NCBI GenBank assembly: GCA_002011235.1
Contig: MTMO01000024.1
Location: 1 to 39,148 of the forward strand
Direction of reading: 5' to 3'
DNA length: 39,148 nucleotides
Origin: Archaeoglobus sp. JdFR-27
GTDB lineage: Archaea > Halobacteriota > Archaeoglobi > Archaeoglobales > Archaeoglobaceae
This document shows, in pieces, positions 36,369 to 39,148 of this stretch (position 1 is the first letter of the stretch; each line of letters begins with the position of its first letter). The notes under the pieces were generated by a model. It did not search any database and was not told the origin of the DNA. It worked only from the letters and a program-made list of their open reading frames with translations. Both the position numbers and the translations under genes were made by a program.

Positions 36369-36924
36369 ATGTCTGAATCGATGCCTGAACAAAAACCCGA
36401 AATTACATTTACGTTTGAATTCGTTGAGAGGCAACTACGAAAGAAGACCTTTGGTTCTCAGCACCGCAGATTCGAAAGGGAGGCCCCATTCAACTGGAGT
36501 CCTTTACGGAATCTCTCCTGAACCAAAGTTTTTGTTTTTCATTTTAACCGCTAAAAATTACAAGAAAGTTCGAAACATCAAGGAAAATCCACATGTCTCG
36601 TTTGTTGTACCCTTTCCGCACTATTATTTTCGCTTTGTCCCTGATTCGACAGTACAAATACAAGGAATTGCAAAAATAGTTCCTTTTGATAATCCCGGAG
36701 CTCAGGAGGTATTCAGTCAAAAGAGAATTCTGAAGATGATGTTAGAACAATCTTACAAATTAGATGTTAAAGATGAATTGGTTTTTATTAAAATCAAGCC
36801 CAATAGGAAAATATTCTGTTATGGTCTTGGTATGGGGATAATGGAGCTTCGAAAAAATTTAGAGAGTGGAGAATACACGGTTACAATTCCCGAGGATAAG
36901 TTAGAGCTCAGCTTTAAAGATTAG
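36369..36924 (+). pseudogene. PPOX-type FMN split-barrel protein with an N-terminal frameshift
   Basis: The main frame gives RRPLVLSTADSKGRPHSTGV, FFILTAKNYKKVRNIKENPH, VSFVVPFPHYYFRFVPDSTV and KKIFCYGLGMG-like text, the pattern of pyridoxamine-phosphate-oxidase-like flavoproteins. The natural N terminus, MSESMPEQKPEITFTFEFVE with its ATG at 36369, is in the next frame. The join falls near 36440-36446 in CGAAAGAAGACC, where dropping one A restores FVERQLRKRPLVLST. A TTG start at 36358 in the main frame gives a tail unlike the family. So this is a 1-base insertion mutant or a sequencing error. Ligand and function unknown. Confidence 0.65.
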
Positions 36925-37107
36925 CCCCCATTCAATTCTTCATACAGTTCTTCATACAGTTCTTCATATAGTTTTAGCCTCTCAACTCTTTTGAAATGTC
37001 TCTTGTTTCTCGTATATACTGCAGCATTATTTTCCAGAGCGATTCCTGCAATCATCGCATCCCTGAAATCGATTTGTTCTCCTTTTTTTAATAGTTGTAG
37101 CCGAGGA
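36921..37107 (-). pseudogene. C-terminal fragment of a VapC-type PIN-domain toxin
   Basis: On the - strand the frame ending at TAA 36921-36923 reads LKKGEQIDFRDAMIAGIALE, then NNAAVYTRNKRHFKRVERLK, then LYEELYEELYEELNGG. The segment F-R-D-A-M-I-A-G-I-A and T-R-N-K-R-H-F hold two of the acidic/polar positions of the PIN nuclease site and are typical of VapC. The N-terminal half with the first catalytic Asp is missing: an in-frame stop at 37110-37112 and the integrase fragment take its place. The stop overlaps the stop of the convergent flavoprotein. No VapB antitoxin is visible. It must be inactive. Confidence 0.75.
36935..36972. repeat. 12-bp tandem repeat inside the VapC fragment
   Basis: AGTTCTTCATAC-type units follow each other about three times (the last is ...CATATAG). 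In the - strand frame each unit encodes Y-E-E-L, so the C tail is a slippage expansion that keeps the frame. Confidence 0.8.
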
Positions 37108-37345
37108 AGTTATAAAGCCGACCCATAGTAAAGATTTAGAAAAACGAATCTCCAAGTTAGAAAATCAGATTAAAGAGCTATACAACATGATACTTAGCAA
37201 AACCACCGATAACCTTCACAACCAAACTAGAAAAACATGCGCCGGCCGGGATTTGAACCCGGGGCAAGGGCTCGGCAAGCCCTGGTGTTACCAGACTACA
37301 CCACCGGCGCTGGTTAATTTATGGACATACAACCACCTTGGTTGA
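37088..37345 (+). pseudogene. N-terminal fragment, int(N), of an SSV-type tyrosine integrase, overlapping tRNA-Gly
   Basis: The frame reads VVAEEVIKPTHSKDLEKRIS, a leucine heptad coiled coil KLENQIKELYNMIL, then RKTCAGRDLNPGQGLGKPWC and YQTTPPALVN, ending at TGA 37343-37345. The second part is the antisense translation of the whole tRNA-Gly gene. C-A-G-R-D-L-N-P-G is typical of archaeal integrases whose attP lies inside int and copies the tRNA 3' part (compare SSV1 integrase PPGFEPG). On integration the gene is split, leaving int(N) at one border and int(C) at the other. Here no start codon remains: the 5' end is cut at ~37090 where the VapC fragment begins. No int(C) or second tRNA copy is seen in the window. 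Confidence 0.7.
37238..37310 (-). tRNA. tRNA-Gly (anticodon GCC)
   Basis: On the - strand: acceptor GCGCCGG/CCGGCGC, D-arm with GGTGTAGTCTGG, anticodon stem-loop GGGCTTGCCGAGCCC (anticodon GCC), and T-arm CCGGGTTCAAATCCCGG. The discriminator base is A. CCA is not encoded and there is no intron. The gene is intact although an integrase fragment covers it on the other strand, as expected for an integration site where the element restores the tRNA end. The likely promoter is CTTTAAATACC near 37362-37372 (- strand), about 55 bases upstream. Confidence 0.97.
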
Positions 37346-37456
37346 GATTTATGAAGTTTGTGGTATTTAAAGGAGTAGTAATGAAAGTTAGAATTAAAAA
37401 TTTCAGATTTATTAGATTAGGATATTTACGAACGATTTCACACCTCTAGCCAGGAA

Positions 37457-37929
37457 TTAATGATAAAAATTTAAATTAATTTTTCTTCTCTTCTTACTTG
37501 CCTCTCTAGTGTTTGATTTACTCTTTTTCTTAGTTCCTCCCTTCTTTTTAGATTTGGCAATAGTTCCAAAAGGATCTATTTTTGATAAATTTACTTTAGG
37601 AGTAGTTCTAAACAAAGTTGGTTTCTTTTTCCTTCATCTTTATAGGGGTCAATTTTTTGTACGTTTTTTTGTTGATACCCAGCTTTTTTAGTTCTCTATC
37701 AGTTAAACAGATGCTTATCATATTTTCTGTGACAGGTGGGACACATTGGAATTACTACCGACCCTCCTCTTGAATGGGCTTTTAAATGTGCCTTTTGTAG
37801 TTCCCCAATCTATTTTTCGGTTTTACCACAAAGAACACATCTGTTCTTATGTAATTTTTTAAGAGCTTCCCATTCGCTTTTGCTTATTCTGACCCTCTTC
37901 TTCTTTTCTTCACCGAACAGATCATACAT
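37457..37929 (-). pseudogene. HNH endonuclease-type gene with three lesions
   Basis: From ATG 37927-37929 the - strand encodes MYDLFGEEKKKRVRISKSEW, EALKKLHKNRCVLCGKTEK, then TAG (37810-37812), then IGELQKAHLKAHSRGGSVVI, PMCPTCHRKYDKHL. Near 37705 the frame slips by one base into LTDRELKKLGINKKTYKKLT, PIKMKEKETNFV and a stop at 37608-37610, and another frame gives RTTPKVNLSKIDPFGTIAKS and a lysine-rich tail. CxxC ... H-x-K-x-H-S-x-G-G ... CPxCH is the zinc-bound beta-beta-alpha metal core of HNH nucleases. The TAG fits a CAG-to-TAG change. Intact homologues would be ~150 aa. Such genes are common on archaeal plasmids and viruses. Confidence 0.6.
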
Positions 37930-38012
37930 TTCTAAAACTCCTGAAAATTTTTTGATATATCTTTGAGATTAAAAAAACAAAAATTTTTCTTTGGGTAAGT
38001 TAAGATTAAACT

Positions 38013-38204
38013 ATGCCTGAATGCCAATATTGTGGAAAATGGTTTAGAACAAAAAGAGGGCTAAAACAACACATAACCAAAGCACACACAACCGAAATAC
38101 CATTTTCAGGTAGAGTTTTAGATCCTACAACATTTGATTTCCTTGGTGCGATGGAAAGAAGGGAAGAACGAAGGAAAAGAAGGAAAAAAGGCCCTTTGTG
38201 GTAA
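38013..38204 (+). CDS. Small C2H2 zinc-finger protein
   Basis: The protein has 63 aa. It has a single classical finger: CQYCGKWFRTKRGLKQHITK followed by AH (C-x2-C-x12-H-x4-H) at residues 4-25, then a short linker and a strongly basic end (RREERRKRRKKG). This is the typical build of DNA-binding proteins of archaeal viruses and plasmids. ATG at 38013; no clear ribosome binding site, and TATA-like TTGATATATC at ~37953-37962. With the HNH and integrase remnants it supports a mobile origin of this region. Confidence 0.75.
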   Translation: MPECQYCGKWFRTKRGLKQHITKAHTTEIPFSGRVLDPTTFDFLGAMERREERRKRRKKGPLW

Positions 38205-38223
38205 AACTAGCGAAAATAAAGGA

Positions 38224-38379
38224 TTAATAAAAAATCTTAACGATTCCAGCCAATAGCAAAACGATCCCTATCAATACCAAAAGGAGACCGTAATCCCCAG
38301 TAACAATTTTTAAACCCCCGAAAATGAATATAATGCCCCCAATAAGGTATTTAAGAATTTGTTCCTCTCTTCTACCCAT
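38224..38379 (-). CDS. Small membrane protein (51 aa), two hydrophobic segments
   Basis: The ATG at 38377-38379 opens a 51-residue frame: MGRREEQILKYLIGGIIFIF, then GGLKIVTGDY, then GLLLVLIGIVLLLAGIVKIF. Two membrane helices are joined by a short glycine-containing turn, with a charged N terminus. AGGTGG lies 7-12 bases before the start, inside the end of the upstream gene; the stop of that gene and this ATG are one base apart, so the two are translationally coupled. No family known to me. Confidence 0.6.
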   Translation of the reverse strand: MGRREEQILKYLIGGIIFIFGGLKIVTGDYGLLLVLIGIVLLLAGIVKIFY

Positions 38380-38380
38380 C

Positions 38381-39148
38381 TTATCCACCTCTCTTCTTTT
38401 TTTTAGTCTTTTTAGGTTTTTTAGGCTTTTCTGACTTGAATATAAATTTTCTATCTCTCCGAATTCTTTTTACAGGTTTTTCAATGACTTTGAATGGAAC
38501 ATTCCTTCTCTTTAAGAATTTCTGGATGCTTTCTAAAGCACTTTTGGCACATCTTTCAGGTGGTTTAATTATCAAAACACCAATTTGATCCAATCCACAA
38601 TCTTTGTAAACGTGCAATTGATAAGGTAATCTTTGTAACTCTGTTGGATTGTCGGCCAGTTTTATTTCGAGTCCATAGGTCCTATTTATTAAGACATCAA
38701 TTCTATTTTTTCTCCCAATATTTGCTTCTGGTTCAACATTTTCATTCCCATATCTTTCTTTAAGGCATGCCAAAATGTACTTGTTAATTTCTTTATGGCT
38801 ACTAAAGTCTGGATAAAGGTTTATTTTTGATTCTAGAAATTCTAATATCTCTATTACTTCACTTTTACTTTCAAACGTTCGTTCGTCCTCCTCTATTTCT
38901 TTCACAACTTCTTTGAATTCTTGAGTTTTGAGTTCCTTTTCTCCGAATAATTCCTCTTTGAATTTTTCCAAATTATGAACCACGTCTCGATACTCTTTTT
39001 TGTACTTTCTTGCATATTCCACTACTTCCTCAAAGCTCAGGTATTCGACAAGATCTTCAATTAGATCGTATTTCGATTTCTTCCACTTTTTTGTTTCTCC
39101 ACTGAGAATATCAAATTCCTCTTCATAAGTTGGAATTCCCAGTTCTTT
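38381..39148 (-). CDS. Putative PD-(D/E)xK-type nuclease, 5' end outside the window
   Basis: At least 255 aa; the frame stays open to the window edge, so the start lies to the right (a GTG at 39022 is inside the gene). The first ~130 visible residues are charged and helical (coiled-coil-like, KEVVKEIEEDERTFESKSEV). Then comes RKNRIDVLINRTYGLEIKLA, whose D ... E-x-K spacing is the core of PD-(D/E)xK nucleases, followed by QLHVYKDCGLDQIGVLII, a fitting core strand. The end is lysine/proline-rich (KKPKKTKKKKRGG). The enzymatic role is inferred from the motif; substrate and system unknown. Cotranscribed with the small membrane protein. Confidence 0.6.
   Translation of the reverse strand, partial: KELGIPTYEEEFDILSGETKKWKKSKYDLIEDLVEYLSFEEVVEYARKYKKEYRDVVHNLEKFKEELFGEKELKTQEFKEVVKEIEEDERTFESKSEVIEILEFLESKINLYPDFSSHKEINKYILACLKERYGNENVEPEANIGRKNRIDVLINRTYGLEIKLADNPTELQRLPYQLHVYKDCGLDQIGVLIIKPPERCAKSALESIQKFLKRRNVPFKVIEKPVKRIRRDRKFIFKSEKPKKPKKTKKKKRGG

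Noticed and set aside
36935-36972. Short repeats as a CRISPR array
   Set aside because: The units are contiguous 12-bp tandem copies in a coding frame, with no spacers.
37810-37812. TAG as pyrrolysine codon in the HNH gene
   Set aside because: Two more frameshifts in the same gene make simple decay far more likely.
37509-37966. Two + strand ORFs at 37509-37691 and 37736-37966
   Set aside because: They are antisense to the HNH gene remnant, whose - strand frames carry recognisable zinc motifs; the + strand products have no family features.

Overview
ORGANISM. The window looks like a hyperthermophilic euryarchaeon of the Archaeoglobales (Archaeoglobus, Ferroglobus, Geoglobus). The grounds are an archaeal A-type ATP synthase operon in the order K-E-C-F-A-B-D, an archaeal RNA polymerase operon whose large subunits are split both as A'/A'' and as B'/B'', AGA/AGG-rich arginine codons, TATA-type promoters, strong GGAGG/GGTG ribosome binding sites, and a multi-gene archaeal glutamate synthase beside acyl-CoA metabolism genes. 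The genus assignment is inference; the archaeal assignment is firm. LAYOUT. (1) 1-5807, + strand: end of the A-type ATP synthase operon (atpK tail, then E, C, F, A, B, D, mostly overlapping by 4-10 bases), closed by a T-rich terminator. (2) 5808-8050: small membrane-protein genes of unknown function, a decayed phosphomannose isomerase-like fragment, and an alpha/beta hydrolase on the - strand. (3) 8056-9598, +: lumazine synthase (ribH) overlapping a class I aminotransferase. (4) 9720-15925, +: glutamate synthase operon of five genes: a four-cluster ferredoxin, an FAD/NAD(P) oxidoreductase, and the glutaminase, FMN/Fe-S and GXGXG parts of GltB as separate proteins. A perfect palindrome next to the TATA box and a 17-codon leader ORF lie in front. 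A ccdA gene follows. (5) 15995-30858, -: the informational gene block, read in transcription order as tRNA-Lys, rpoH, a possible 33-aa leader ORF, rpoB2, rpoB1, rpoA1, rpoA2, rpl30e, nusA, rps12, rps7, fusA, a 490-base gap holding the tuf promoter, tuf, rps10 and rnz. (6) 31024-35998: pcm (-), an acyl-CoA dehydrogenase paired with an acetoacetate decarboxylase-like enzyme (+), a DUF488 gene broken by an in-frame TGA, a free-standing B3/B4 tRNA-editing-type domain (-) and a GNAT acetyltransferase. (7) 36000-39148: an accessory region with many broken genes. It holds a leaderless-looking ORF with a frameshift, a frameshifted FMN split-barrel flavoprotein, the C-terminal half of a VapC/PIN toxin, the N-terminal coding fragment of a tyrosine integrase that runs antisense into tRNA-Gly(GCC), an HNH endonuclease gene with three lesions, a C2H2 zinc-finger protein, a small membrane protein and a PD-(D/E)xK-type nuclease that leaves the window. 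MAIN POINTS. Regions 1 and 5 are conserved housekeeping. Region 4 is a coherent ammonia-assimilation system that seems to have its own electron-input module. Region 7 is the footprint of mobile elements: the int(N)-tRNA junction marks one border of an SSV-type integrated element that has since been eroded. No intact undescribed defence or mobile system was found. The best leads are that attachment-site scar, the in-frame TGA in DUF488, and the regulatory architecture in front of the glutamate synthase operon.
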